Below are positions 17,994-25,848 of a stretch of DNA of 64,000 nt, piece by piece (within the stretch, counting starts at the first letter, position 1; the number at the start of each line of letters is the position of its first letter). Source of the DNA: Samsonia erythrinae (GTDB lineage Bacteria > Pseudomonadota > Gammaproteobacteria > Enterobacterales > Enterobacteriaceae); NCBI RefSeq assembly GCF_004342665.1, contig NZ_SMBY01000001.1:372001-436000 (forward strand). Direction: 5' to 3'. The notes under the pieces were generated by a model. The model made no database searches. It was not told the DNA's origin and worked only from the letters and a program-made list of their open reading frames with translations. The translations under genes and the position numbers were made by a program.

Positions 17994-19316
17994 CTATAAA
18001 GGGAAGACCCCGAAGATGACGCAGGCGAACGTCATGATGACGCTGGCGGCCCAGAGCACAGGAATAGAGAACTTCTGGTGGTCGGCGAGATCGACACCCG
18101 CCAGGCTGACCAGCAGGAAGGTGGCCGGCGTCAGCGGGCTGACCGGGAAGCCTGTGGTCATCTGTCCTAATACGGAAGCCTGTGCGACCTGAATCGGCGG
18201 TACGCCCAGCATATCCACGGTATGGGCAATGACTGGCATGATGCCGAAGTAGTATGAATCAGGGTCGAATACCAGACTCAGCGGCATGGCGATCAGGCCG
18301 ACGATAAATGGAATGTGGGAGGCAAAAGACTCCGGTACAAAGCTGACCGCCGAGAGCGACATGGCTTTTAGCATACCGGTGCCGCTCATGATGCCGGTGA
18401 ACGCACCCGCGGCAAACAGGATGCTGGCCATCATCAGCGCGGCTTTGGCATGGGCATTAATACGTTCTTTCTGCATTTCAACGTTGGGGTAGTTAAACAT
18501 CAGCGCCAGCGTCAGGGCGATCATGAAGGCGACCGTCGGCGAGATCTTGGTAAATACCATGGTGCCGATAACGGCAAGCACCAGCGCAATGTTGATCCAG
18601 AACATTTTCGGGCGACGCAGCGCTTTTTCCGCATCGGTCAACTCTTTCACGTGGTCTTCAGCCGTGATGGATGACGTGCCGCCGGCCAGCGGGTTACCGG
18701 ATGCCAGCCCAAGACGTTTTTCTTCTTTCTTACCCCAGTAGTAGCCCATGAGCACCATAAAGGCCAGGCCGCAAAGCTGCGCCGGGATAAGTGGAATAAA
18801 CAGATCATGTGTGGTGGTATTTAACGCAGCGGCGGCGCGGATCATCGGTCCGGTCCACGGCAGGAAGTTAACCCCGGCGCTGAGTGCGGTAATGCCAACC
18901 AGAATACGCTTATCCATGCCGAGCTTGTTAAACAGCGGCAGCATCGCGGGAATGGTGATCAGGAACGTCACGGCGCCGTTACCGTCCAGATGCGCAATCA
19001 GCGCCAGTACGCCCGTACCAATAATGATTTTAACCGGGCTGGTGCCGACCATGCGTAAGATGCCTTTGATGATAGGATCAAACATGCCGGCATCGGTGAC
19101 GACACCGAAGAAGGCAATGGCAAACACAAACATCGCCGCCATCGGCGCCAGTTTGGTAATGCCATCGACGACGTATTTTGCGGTATCCGTGCCGCTGCCT
19201 GCAACGAGCGCGCCAAGAACGGGGATAACGATCAGCGCCACTAAAGGCGACATTCGTTTTGTCATGATGAAAAATAGCAGGGTGGCTATCGTGAGCACCC
19301 CAATGAGAGCTAGCAT
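17994..19316 (-). CDS. CitMHS-family organic-acid transporter
   Basis: A 440-residue polytopic membrane protein with about 11-12 hydrophobic spans. LIAHLDGNGAVTFLITIPAMLPLF and GVNFLPWTGPMIRAAAAL are typical of the CitMHS (metal-citrate:H+ symporter) and related ion-transporter superfamily. The C-terminal MTTGFPVSPLTPATFLLVSLAGVDLADHQKF also fits. Members carry citrate or other di- and tricarboxylates, so the substrate here is probably a small carboxylate. It is the first gene of the operon, with AGAGGAACG before the ATG. 483 bases separate it from the divergent LysR gene. Confidence 0.85.
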   Translation of the reverse strand: MLALIGVLTIATLLFFIMTKRMSPLVALIVIPVLGALVAGSGTDTAKYVVDGITKLAPMAAMFVFAIAFFGVVTDAGMFDPIIKGILRMVGTSPVKIIIGTGVLALIAHLDGNGAVTFLITIPAMLPLFNKLGMDKRILVGITALSAGVNFLPWTGPMIRAAAALNTTTHDLFIPLIPAQLCGLAFMVLMGYYWGKKEEKRLGLASGNPLAGGTSSITAEDHVKELTDAEKALRRPKMFWINIALVLAVIGTMVFTKISPTVAFMIALTLALMFNYPNVEMQKERINAHAKAALMMASILFAAGAFTGIMSGTGMLKAMSLSAVSFVPESFASHIPFIVGLIAMPLSLVFDPDSYYFGIMPVIAHTVDMLGVPPIQVAQASVLGQMTTGFPVSPLTPATFLLVSLAGVDLADHQKFSIPVLWAASVIMTFACVIFGVFPL

Positions 19317-19799
19317 AAACGTTCCTCTTTAATAATATATTTGTCTGTTGTCTATCCGTTTTATTTACAATAAATTAAACAACTCAATAACAATCCATGT
19401 GATTATTAACAAAAGAAATCAGCTCTTTCCCCAGAGTCATTTGATTTTTTGTCTGCGCTAGTTTTATCACCCTCAAGCCTGCTTATACTAACTCGTAATT
19501 GAAATGGTTTTATTTGTAAATCTGATGGGTTTGTTTTATTTGTTAATGATATTAATTGTTTTGAATTTTTTATTGTTGTATAACGTGTTGATTTTTAATG
19601 AATGATAAGGTGGTTTATTCTGGTTGTTTTTTAAAGTTTGTGATTTATATCCAGAATGTCATATTTTATTTCTGATGGGTTTTTGGTGGGGGTAATTAAA
19701 TAAATGCGGGGGTGATCATAAAAACTGTATTTGCTTTTTTTTTCTGTTGAATTTATTTCCTGCTTGCCGGAAACTTCATTTTATTTATATAAAAACACT
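19317..19799. promoter_or_regulatory. AT-rich divergent control region between the CitMHS operon and its LysR regulator
   Basis: 483 bases without a gene and strikingly AT-rich relative to the flanks, with long runs of T and A. LysR regulators commonly bind T-N11-A sites in such divergent gaps and H-NS prefers such DNA, but I could not fix one operator. A half CRP-like TGTGA occurs at 19398-19402 and 19640-19644 without a good partner. Both operon promoters must lie here. Confidence 0.6.
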
Positions 19800-20699
19800 A
19801 TGAACTTATCGATAAAGCAATTACGGGCCTTTATCGCGCTGACTGAAACCGATAATTTCACTCGCGCCGCCCAAAAAATAAATCTCTCTCAGCCTGCATT
19901 TAGCTCATTAATTGCCGGATTAGAGGAAGAGGTCGGCTATCGGTTATTTGACCGTGATACGCGTAAAGTGCAGCTCAATGCCGATGGCCTCCATTTCATT
20001 GATATTGCCCGTCGGCTAGTGCAAACCCACGATGATGCCGTCGGCGAGATCAAGTCTTATGCCACGGGGTATAAAGGGAAGATTGTGCTGGCCGTGCTGC
20101 CGTCGATGGCCGTGGAGTGGTTGCCTCAGGTACTGGCGCAGTACCACCGCGCTTACCCCAAAATTAAGGTAGAACTGCTGGATACGCAGTGGGATCGCTG
20201 TCTGAAAGCGGTGCTGGACGGGCGCGCCGATCTGGCGCTAACGGCAGGGCAGCCATCGTCCGGAACGTTCAGTTCCCGCATGCTGTTTGCCGACAGTTTT
20301 TATCTGATCTGTCATCACGCGCACCCGCTGGCGCAGCGTGACAGCGTTGATGTGGCCGATGTCGCGCAATATCCGTTTGTCGGGTTCTGCAAAGGCACCA
20401 GCATCCGGCAGTACACCGATCGGCTCATTGAGCCGCATGGCTTTAACTATGTGCTGGAAGTGCGTCAGTTGACCACGATGATGGGGCTGGTGGCGGCAAA
20501 TTACGGCGTCAGCATTGTGACGGGGCTGACGTTGTTCCAGTTCCAGCACAAAGACATTGCGATTATCCCATTTCGCGACTTATCGTTGCAGCGAGGTATT
20601 TATCTGGTGACGGACAGGGAGCGCCAGCTTTCGGTGTGTGCGAAAGAGTTTTATGACTTTCTTCTGGAACGGGCGGAAAGTTTTGTTCCCGCCGCGTAG
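19800..20699 (+). CDS. LysR-family transcriptional regulator
   Basis: A 299-residue LysR-type regulator. The N-terminal winged helix-turn-helix is clear: LSIKQLRAFIALTETDNFTRAAQKINLSQPAFSSLI. The C-terminal half is a periplasmic-binding-like effector domain (from about residue 90). It is divergent from the CitMHS/AtuA/CoA-transferase operon, so it probably activates that operon in response to its substrate. The ATG at 19800 fits the family; the frame extends to 19731 without support, and there is no strong Shine-Dalgarno, suggesting low expression. I do not recognise a named orthologue. Confidence 0.88.
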   Translation: MNLSIKQLRAFIALTETDNFTRAAQKINLSQPAFSSLIAGLEEEVGYRLFDRDTRKVQLNADGLHFIDIARRLVQTHDDAVGEIKSYATGYKGKIVLAVLPSMAVEWLPQVLAQYHRAYPKIKVELLDTQWDRCLKAVLDGRADLALTAGQPSSGTFSSRMLFADSFYLICHHAHPLAQRDSVDVADVAQYPFVGFCKGTSIRQYTDRLIEPHGFNYVLEVRQLTTMMGLVAANYGVSIVTGLTLFQFQHKDIAIIPFRDLSLQRGIYLVTDRERQLSVCAKEFYDFLLERAESFVPAA

Positions 20700-20761
20700 A
20701 ATCCAAACCGACAGCCGCGTGAGGCTTAGCTCGTCAGCGGGCGGTTCGGTAATGATAGGCG

Positions 20762-20953
20762 TCAGGGTTTTTTCTTCGGCCAGTCGTCGTCTTCGTCATC
20801 CCACTTATCGTTGTTATCGCGATGCGGGGGCAATTTCGGTTTATTGAGCAAAAAACGGGTATGGTCAATGTTGCGTAATTCTTTGATGCCATTAATCAAC
20901 ATGCCTATCAGGATAATCAGTATTACCCACCAGTAATCAGCCAGCCATGCCAT
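20762..20953 (-). CDS. ypfN: UPF0370 small membrane protein YpfN
   Basis: A 63-residue protein with one N-terminal membrane span ([20 protein letters not shown]) and a charged C-terminus rich in Asp and Lys ending WPKKKP. It matches E. coli YpfN (66 residues) closely. Function is unknown. The ATG at 20953 is next to the stop of the M15 peptidase gene (20955), so it is the last gene of the yffB-dapE-peptidase-ypfN operon. A longer frame to 21055 only overlaps the peptidase gene. Confidence 0.9.
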   Translation of the reverse strand: MAWLADYWWVILIILIGMLINGIKELRNIDHTRFLLNKPKLPPHRDNNDKWDDEDDDWPKKKP

Positions 20954-20954
20954 A

Positions 20955-21629
20955 TTATGCCTCATCAACATTATGAATGTAGCGGGTAAACAACTGCGGC
21001 AGATGCTGGCAAAGCCAGCGATAGCCAGCGATATCCTCACCTTGCCAGGCGGCAAGAATGAGTTCCGGTGTCAGCTGTTCCTCCGCATACTGTGCTAATG
21101 GATAATAGCTGATATGCCAGGGTTCGACTGCGACACCGCCGAGATCGTGCGCAAAAGGGCGATAAAAGCCGTATTCATGCATGTGCGCGCTCAGCCACGC
21201 ATTCAGGGCGGCAAAATAACCGCCTTCTTCATATTCCCACGGCTCCAACTGAAGTTTTTTCCCTTCCGGCAACCGATCCGGGTCATAGATATCCAGATCG
21301 CAACCCCAGTGGTGGCGGCTGGTTCCCGGCAAGGCAGACCAGCGTAAGATAGCCTCACAGCATTCGCCTTCGCTTAACGCAGAGACGTCCAACGGCTGGC
21401 TGTGGGTATCCAGTACGGGGCGCTCTCCGCGAAATTTGCCATTCCAGATCTGCTTCTGGCGCTCGAAATCACGAAACGTACTGGCAGGCTGTAAATTAAA
21501 GCCCGCCGCTTTTGCCGCCTCTTGTAATGCCTTAAAGGCAGTGACGGCTTCCGGCTGGAGACGATGGTGGCCGCTCAGGGCGACCAGATGCTGGTCGCTT
21601 TTGCCGGTTAACATAGCGGGCGTCATCAT
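20955..21629 (-). CDS. M15-family D-alanyl-D-alanine carboxypeptidase-like protein
   Basis: A 224-residue protein of peptidase family M15 (VanY/DdpX type). Zinc and catalytic motifs are visible: [32 protein letters not shown] (first zinc His and Asp) and [12 protein letters not shown] (catalytic Glu and third ligand His). No signal peptide is apparent, so cytosolic action on muropeptides is possible. The ATG at 21629 overlaps the dapE stop by four bases (ATGA), so it is coupled to dapE. E. coli lacks a gene here between dapE and ypfN; the link to diaminopimelate synthesis may reflect cell-wall peptide recycling (inference). Confidence 0.82.
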   Translation of the reverse strand: MMTPAMLTGKSDQHLVALSGHHRLQPEAVTAFKALQEAAKAAGFNLQPASTFRDFERQKQIWNGKFRGERPVLDTHSQPLDVSALSEGECCEAILRWSALPGTSRHHWGCDLDIYDPDRLPEGKKLQLEPWEYEEGGYFAALNAWLSAHMHEYGFYRPFAHDLGGVAVEPWHISYYPLAQYAEEQLTPELILAAWQGEDIAGYRWLCQHLPQLFTRYIHNVDEA

Positions 21630-22753
21630 GCGATAAGTTGCTCCATGACGCGTTGGTACATTCTGCTCAGTAATTGCAGATCCGCGGCGCTGACGCATTC
21701 ATCCACTTTATGGATCGTGGCGTTTACCGGGCCGAGTTCCACCACCTGAGCCCCCATCCGGGCAATGAAACGACCATCGGAGGTCCCTCCGTTGGTCAAT
21801 AGCGCTGGCGTGACCTCATTATAATGTTTGACGGCGTTCACCACCGCGTCGACCAACTCGCCGCGTGCCGTCAGGAATGGCTGGCCGGAGAGCTTCCAGT
21901 CGATGGTGTAATTCAACTGGTGGCGATCCAATAATTCCGCTACGCGCTGCTGGATTAATGCATCCGTTAATTCGGTGCTGAAACGGAAATTGAACTGCAC
22001 AAACAGCTCGCCGGGAATGACGTTGTTGCTCCCCGTGCCTGCCTGAATATTGGCGATTTGCATGGTGGTCGGCGGGAAGAAGTCGTTGCCCCGATCCCAC
22101 TCGGTGGCGATCAGTTCGTTGAGCGCCGGAGCGGCGCGATGCACGGGGTTGTCCGCCAGATGCGGATAGGCGACGTGCCCTTGTACACCGTGTATGTACA
22201 GGTTTGCCGTGATAGAGCCGCGGCGGCCATTTTTGACCACATCGCCCACGACGTGCGTACTGGACGGCTCGCCGACCAGACAGTAGTCCAGTCGCTCGTT
22301 GCGTGCCATCAACGCATCAACCACTTTTACCGTGCCATTCACGGCGCTGGCCTCTTCATCGGAGGTAATCAGGAACGCCAGACGCCCTTGATGGTTAGGA
22401 TGGGCAGCGACAAAGCGTTCGGCGGCAATGACCATCGCAGCCAGCGACCCTTTCATATCGGCCGCGCCGCGGCCATACAGCATGCCGTCACGAATGGTGG
22501 GTTCAAACGGCGGGTGCTGCCATTGGCTTTCATCCCCGCTGGGCACGACATCGGTGTGCCCGGCGAAAGCTAACGTTGTTCCCGTGCCGCGCCATGCCCA
22601 GAAATTTTGCGTATCGCTAAAATCCATCCTTTCGATGGTAAAGCCCATCGCCGTCAGGCGTTCAATCATGAGCGCCTGACAGCCTTCATCATTCGGGCTG
22701 AGGGAAGGACGCTTAATTAACTGTTGAGCAAGCTCAATAACCGGACAAGACAC
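21626..22753 (-). CDS. dapE: Succinyl-diaminopimelate desuccinylase
   Basis: DapE removes succinate from N-succinyl-LL-DAP on the way to lysine and peptidoglycan. The 375 residues equal the E. coli enzyme. Zinc ligands lie in FAGHTDVVP (His67 region), [10 protein letters not shown] (bridging Asp) and SDEEASA (catalytic Glu and ligand). The start is GTG at 22753 ([13 protein letters not shown]), with GGAGAA about 10 bases upstream. The upstream frame to 22825 lies within yffB, whose stop overlaps this start region by a near-zero gap. Operon yffB-dapE as in E. coli. Confidence 0.96.
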   Translation of the reverse strand: MSCPVIELAQQLIKRPSLSPNDEGCQALMIERLTAMGFTIERMDFSDTQNFWAWRGTGTTLAFAGHTDVVPSGDESQWQHPPFEPTIRDGMLYGRGAADMKGSLAAMVIAAERFVAAHPNHQGRLAFLITSDEEASAVNGTVKVVDALMARNERLDYCLVGEPSSTHVVGDVVKNGRRGSITANLYIHGVQGHVAYPHLADNPVHRAAPALNELIATEWDRGNDFFPPTTMQIANIQAGTGSNNVIPGELFVQFNFRFSTELTDALIQQRVAELLDRHQLNYTIDWKLSGQPFLTARGELVDAVVNAVKHYNEVTPALLTNGGTSDGRFIARMGAQVVELGPVNATIHKVDECVSAADLQLLSRMYQRVMEQLIA

Positions 22754-22754
22754 G

Positions 22755-23132
22755 TTATATGTTCTCCGCAATAAATTCCTGATAGCTACTGGTGCTGAAG
22801 CCGAGCAGCATACTTCCCTTATCACTCACCAGCAACGGGCGTTTAATCAGCGCAGGCTGTTCCAGCATGGCGGCTTTTGCCGCTTGTGCGCCGTCGGGCG
22901 TATTGCTTGTGATGAGTTCGCGCTGCGCGTCGCTGAGTTTACGCCAGGTGGTCCCACGGGTGTTGAGCAGGGCCTGAAACCCCAGTTGATCGATAAAGCG
23001 TTGTAGCTGCTGGTCGTCCAGACCGTCGGCGCGATAATCGTGGAAGCGATACGCCACCTGCTGTTCTTCCAGCCAGCGACGGGCTTTCTTTATCGTGTCA
23101 CAATTCTTGATGCCGTACATGGTCAGCGCCAT
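22755..23132 (-). CDS. yffB: ArsC/Spx-like protein YffB
   Basis: A 125-residue thioredoxin-fold protein of the Spx/MgsR branch of the ArsC family. [19 protein letters not shown] carries a single active-site Cys, [12 protein letters not shown] follows near 75 and [18 protein letters not shown] near the C-terminus, matching E. coli YffB (118). The function is unclear; the fold binds glutathione in some relatives. The start at 23132 or 12 bases downstream (MYGIKNC) cannot be separated with certainty. It is cotranscribed with dapE. Confidence 0.9.
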   Translation of the reverse strand: MALTMYGIKNCDTIKKARRWLEEQQVAYRFHDYRADGLDDQQLQRFIDQLGFQALLNTRGTTWRKLSDAQRELITSNTPDGAQAAKAAMLEQPALIKRPLLVSDKGSMLLGFSTSSYQEFIAENI

Positions 23133-23331
23133 AGAGGTAAAATCCTTTCTGCTTATATAAGAGTGCATGATGATAGCAGTTATCGAACAGCAAGACGGGA
23201 TGAACCCGATCGTGTGATAGTCCAAGCATGCCGAAAAAAAATGAGGATATCTACAGTGAACTGCGTGCCGGAAATCGGCGGGAGTACATTTTTTATACGT
23301 TTAAAGACTTTTTATGATTAAAAAATGTGCG

Positions 23332-23337
23332 TATAAT
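23332..23337 (+). promoter_or_regulatory. -10 box of ypfM promoter
   Basis: TATAAT preceded by TGCG (near-extended -10), 30 bases upstream of the ypfM start. The -35 region is AT-rich but not a good hexamer match. Confidence 0.55.
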
Positions 23338-23366
23338 GCGCCGCTGTTAATCGTCAAGAGGTCCAC

Positions 23367-23426
23367 ATGATTGAAGTAGAAGTGAGTACTTGGAAAGATT
23401 TTATTGAAGCAATGTTGCGCAAATAA
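23367..23426 (+). CDS. ypfM: Small protein YpfM (19 residues)
   Basis: The complete product is MIEVEVSTWKDFIEAMLRK, closely like the 19-residue E. coli YpfM, which lies in the same place next to yffB. The conservation pattern (MIE at the start, WKDFIE and MLRK at the end) supports real translation. AGAGG at 23357-23361 sits 5 bases before the ATG, a TATAAT lies just upstream, and a strong terminator follows 53 bases after the stop. This makes a stand-alone short gene. The function is unknown; an amphipathic helix is plausible. Far below the size limit of usual gene callers. Confidence 0.88.
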   Translation: MIEVEVSTWKDFIEAMLRK

Positions 23427-23478
23427 GAATAAGACGTTTTGGCCGTTATTGTTTATCAGGAATAAAATCATACAAATA

Positions 23479-23512
23479 AGCAGTATTGAGGCGCTCAATA
23501 CTGCTTTTTTTC
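23479..23512 (+). terminator. Terminator of ypfM
   Basis: Perfect 12-base stem AGCAGTATTGAG/CTCAATACTGCT with a GCG loop, followed by a run of T. Confidence 0.92.
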
Positions 23513-23589
23513 TGCAAAAAGGGGAAACCTGAGCGAATAAAAGAGGGTATTATTAAGTTTGCGGATGAGTTCCCTTTTATTCAATTAAT

Positions 23590-24300
23590 TCATGTGGATG
23601 ATTGGTTAAGTGCAAATTTTGCTGCGGCAATTGCATGTAGCTTGCTGGTATCAAAAAGAGGTACTGTCGCATCCTGGTCACCGATCAGTAACGGAATTTC
23701 TGTACAACCCAAGATGATGCCTTCTGCGCCTTGCTGTTCAAGCTGCTGGATAATGTCCCGATAGGCCTGCCGTGAGGCGTCGTTAATGTTTCCCAGACAG
23801 AGTTCGTCGTAAATGATGCGGTTAACGATCTCTTTCCCCTCATGGTCGGGAACCACTACCTCCACACCAAATCGTTCCTGAATGCGCTGGCGGTAAAAAT
23901 CCTGCTCCATGGTATAGCGGGTTCCAAGCAGGCCAACTTTCTTCAGCCCGTGTTGTTTCAGGCTTACGCCGGTGGCGTCGGCAATGTGCAAAAGAGGAAG
24001 CTGGCAGGTGCGTTCAACGTCATCGGCCACTTTATGCATGGTGTTGGTACAAATGACGATAGCATCCGCGCCGGCATGACGTAATCCGACCGCGATAGCA
24101 CTGAGTATCGCCGCCGCCTGTTGCCAGTCATCTCGCGCCTGTAACTGTTCGATTTCGTGAAAATCGACGCTGTGCAGGATGATTTTAGCGGAGTGCAGAC
24201 CGCCAAGTTGGCTTTTCACATACTCGTTGATGATACGGTAATACGGAATAGTGGATTCCCAACTCATTCCCCCGATCAAACCCAGTGTTTTGCTTACCAT
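23590..24300 (-). CDS. Aspartate/glutamate racemase family protein
   Basis: A 236-residue protein of the cofactor-independent Asp/Glu racemase family. It has the N-terminal LIGGMSWEST and the two catalytic cysteines in VICTNTMHK (about residue 83) and LGCTEIPLL (about 196). The sequence is like YgeA-type broad amino-acid racemases; the true substrate cannot be read from sequence. The ATG at 24300 has an excellent AAGGAGGGG site. It stands alone between ypfM and cspE, on the opposite strand to both, and looks like an accessory gene at a rearranged joint. Confidence 0.85.
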   Translation of the reverse strand: MVSKTLGLIGGMSWESTIPYYRIINEYVKSQLGGLHSAKIILHSVDFHEIEQLQARDDWQQAAAILSAIAVGLRHAGADAIVICTNTMHKVADDVERTCQLPLLHIADATGVSLKQHGLKKVGLLGTRYTMEQDFYRQRIQERFGVEVVVPDHEGKEIVNRIIYDELCLGNINDASRQAYRDIIQQLEQQGAEGIILGCTEIPLLIGDQDATVPLFDTSKLHAIAAAKFALNQSST

Positions 24301-24519
24301 GCGCCCCTCCTTCGATATCATAAAAAGTGATGAATTGACCAGAACTGAACTCTCTGTCTTCTGCATCGGGTTAAAATAGGGCTTCGGGTTCGTCCGGTAT
24401 ACATTTTTAGCGATTTTTATCACTTTTTATCCAACTTCAACTGGACAAAAGGCCAATCTATTGTTGTACTGTGTGTGACACAGATTTTGTGTCTTTCATT
24501 CATGTTAAAGGTAAGTTTG

Positions 24520-24729
24520 ATGTCTAAGATTAAAGGTAGCGTTAAGTGGTTTAATGAGTCCAAAGGATTCGGTTTCATTACTCCTGAAGATGGTAGCAAA
24601 GATGTGTTTGTACACTTCTCAGCCATCCAGAGCAACGGTTTCAAAACTCTGGCTGAAGGTCAGCGCGTAGAGTTCGAAATCACTGATGGCGCAAAAGGTC
24701 CTTCTGCTGCTAACGTTATCGCTATTTAA
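24520..24729 (+). CDS. cspE: Cold-shock-like RNA chaperone CspE
   Basis: A 69-residue cold-shock domain protein almost identical to E. coli CspE. The RNA-binding motifs KGFGFITPE (RNP1-like) and DVFVHFSAI (RNP2) are intact. It melts RNA structure and acts as a transcription antiterminator. AAGG 8 bases upstream supports the ATG at 24520; the frame's upstream extension is not family-like. A terminator follows at once, so it is a single-gene unit. In E. coli it also neighbours crcB. Confidence 0.97.
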   Translation: MSKIKGSVKWFNESKGFGFITPEDGSKDVFVHFSAIQSNGFKTLAEGQRVEFEITDGAKGPSAANVIAI

Positions 24730-24747
24730 TTATACCGATTTCTTGAA

Positions 24748-24775
24748 AAACCCGCCTCGTGGCGGGTTTTTTTTT
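24748..24775 (+). terminator. Terminator after cspE
   Basis: AAACCCGCC/GGCGGGTTT 9-base stem with a TCGT loop and a long T run. Confidence 0.93.
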
Positions 24776-24790
24776 CGTTGCGAGATGGCG

Positions 24791-25174
24791 TCAGTGTGTT
24801 GTTATCCAGGTGACCAGGGCAAAAGCCAGTGCGGTCATAAGTAACGATCCCGCCAGATTCAACAAGAGGTGTAGCCCTGCCGCGGCCAGTTGCCCGCTTT
24901 GCAGAAAGATGACCACTTCCGCCGAAAACGTCGAAAACGTCGTTAATCCACCGCACAGTCCGGTGGTAATCAAAATTTTCCAGTCCTGATCGAGATGAGG
25001 GTAGCGCAGGAAAAAAGCCAGCGCGCCGCCAATAACAAAAGCGCCGATCAGGTTGGCGAACAGGGTGCCCAGCGGCAACGTGGGATAAAGATGGTTAAAC
25101 TTCACGCCTAACTGCCAGCGCGCCACGCTGCCGACTCCGCCACCAATAAATACCGCGAGTAATGTACTAAACAT
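24791..25174 (-). CDS. crcB: Fluoride ion channel CrcB (Fluc)
   Basis: A 127-residue membrane protein with four spans, the same length as E. coli CrcB. It works as a dual-topology dimer that lets fluoride leave the cell. The signature [18 protein letters not shown] near residues 70-85 and the conserved Asn in NLIGAFVIG are present. AAGG lies 5 bases before the ATG. Upstream on the same strand is a fluoride riboswitch, so expression should rise with fluoride. Confidence 0.95.
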   Translation of the reverse strand: MFSTLLAVFIGGGVGSVARWQLGVKFNHLYPTLPLGTLFANLIGAFVIGGALAFFLRYPHLDQDWKILITTGLCGGLTTFSTFSAEVVIFLQSGQLAAAGLHLLLNLAGSLLMTALAFALVTWITTH

Positions 25175-25227
25175 AGAAACCTTGTCTTGGATTGTTTTGA
25201 CGATCTCGGAGAGCGTTGAGCAGGATG

Positions 25228-25255
25228 CTACGCCCTCTGTGCGAGGTGGACGTAG
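25228..25255 (-). promoter_or_regulatory. Hairpin downstream of the fluoride aptamer (possible expression platform)
   Basis: CTACG and CCTC pair with GAGG and CGTAG (minus strand, 25255 to 25228). The 5' arm shares its first bases with the last bases of the aptamer, so the hairpin and the ligand-bound fold could compete. No T run follows, so a simple intrinsic terminator is not seen. Confidence 0.45.
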
Positions 25256-25341
25256 ACATCATTAGCCGAGTGGCGGTTGCACCCTATATTTCAGGCTGCC
25301 AGCGTTTTGGCGGCGTCAGGGGCGGGAGGAATGTCATCTCC
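25251..25341 (-). ncRNA. Fluoride riboswitch (crcB motif)
   Basis: On the minus strand the segment opens GGAGATGACATTCCTCC, matching the consensus 5' stem of the crcB motif (GGnGATGGnnTTCCnCC). It ends AACCGCC, then GGCTAATGATGTCTACG, matching the 3' consensus (GGCTGATGACnCCTAC). The pseudoknot pairing is preserved: GACAT in the first loop can pair with ATGTC near the 3' end. The spacer between the two blocks is longer than in compact members and contains AGCC/GGCT pairing for the second stem. It lies 77 bases upstream of crcB, the expected target. The remainder of the crcB-tatE gap (25342-25456) shows only a CGCTT/AAGCG hairpin. Confidence 0.82.
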
Positions 25342-25456
25342 GCTTTCGTAAGCGAAGTTTACGCCTTCACAAGGGATTTTTGTAGTAAAGGGGAGGGAAA
25401 GATGTAACGCGTGCTGAATGCCTTCGCCATGCGTCTTACTTTGTTACAGATGCGCA

Positions 25457-25485
25457 TTGTATCGTGCTGCGTAAGGTTTTATAGA
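25457..25485 (+). promoter_or_regulatory. Putative sigma70 promoter of tatE
   Basis: TTGTAT (25457-25462), a 17-base spacer and TATAGA (25480-25485), 86 bases upstream of the tatE start. Confidence 0.55.
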
Positions 25486-25571
25486 GAAGACAAGTAAAAC
25501 ATGCACGTGGTTTGCGACAACGTTATTTTCGCTCGCTGGCGTTTCCAGCATCATAAATCAGGTAGGTTTGT

Positions 25572-25769
25572 ATGGAAGGTATCAGTATTGCCAAACTGTT
25601 GGTGATTGGCGCACTCATTATTTTGCTGTTTGGGACCAATAAACTCCGTAGTTTAGGCGGGGATTTGGGCGCAGCGATTAAAGGCTTCAAGAAAGCGATG
25701 AATGACGATCGGTCTGTAAAGACGGATGACGCTACCGGGCTGGGCGACTCGTCGCATAAAGAGTCCTGA
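25572..25769 (+). CDS. tatE: Sec-independent translocase component TatE
   Basis: A 65-residue TatA/E-family protein with one N-terminal membrane helix ([18 protein letters not shown]) and the amphipathic helix [18 protein letters not shown], near identical to E. coli TatE (67). It partly replaces or joins TatA in export of folded twin-arginine proteins. The tail after residue 45 is variable. An AGGTAGG site precedes the ATG. It lies next to lipA as in E. coli. Confidence 0.95.
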   Translation: MEGISIAKLLVIGALIILLFGTNKLRSLGGDLGAAIKGFKKAMNDDRSVKTDDATGLGDSSHKES

Positions 25770-25848
25770 GCGCAATAACATAAGAAAATGGACAGCAATT
25801 GCCGTCCATTTAATCCCACACAAAAAATGTGTAAAAAGATATGAGCGC

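Noticed and set aside
25216-25407. 63-codon plus-strand frame before tatE
   Set aside because: It overlaps the fluoride riboswitch on the other strand, lacks a ribosome site and resembles no family.
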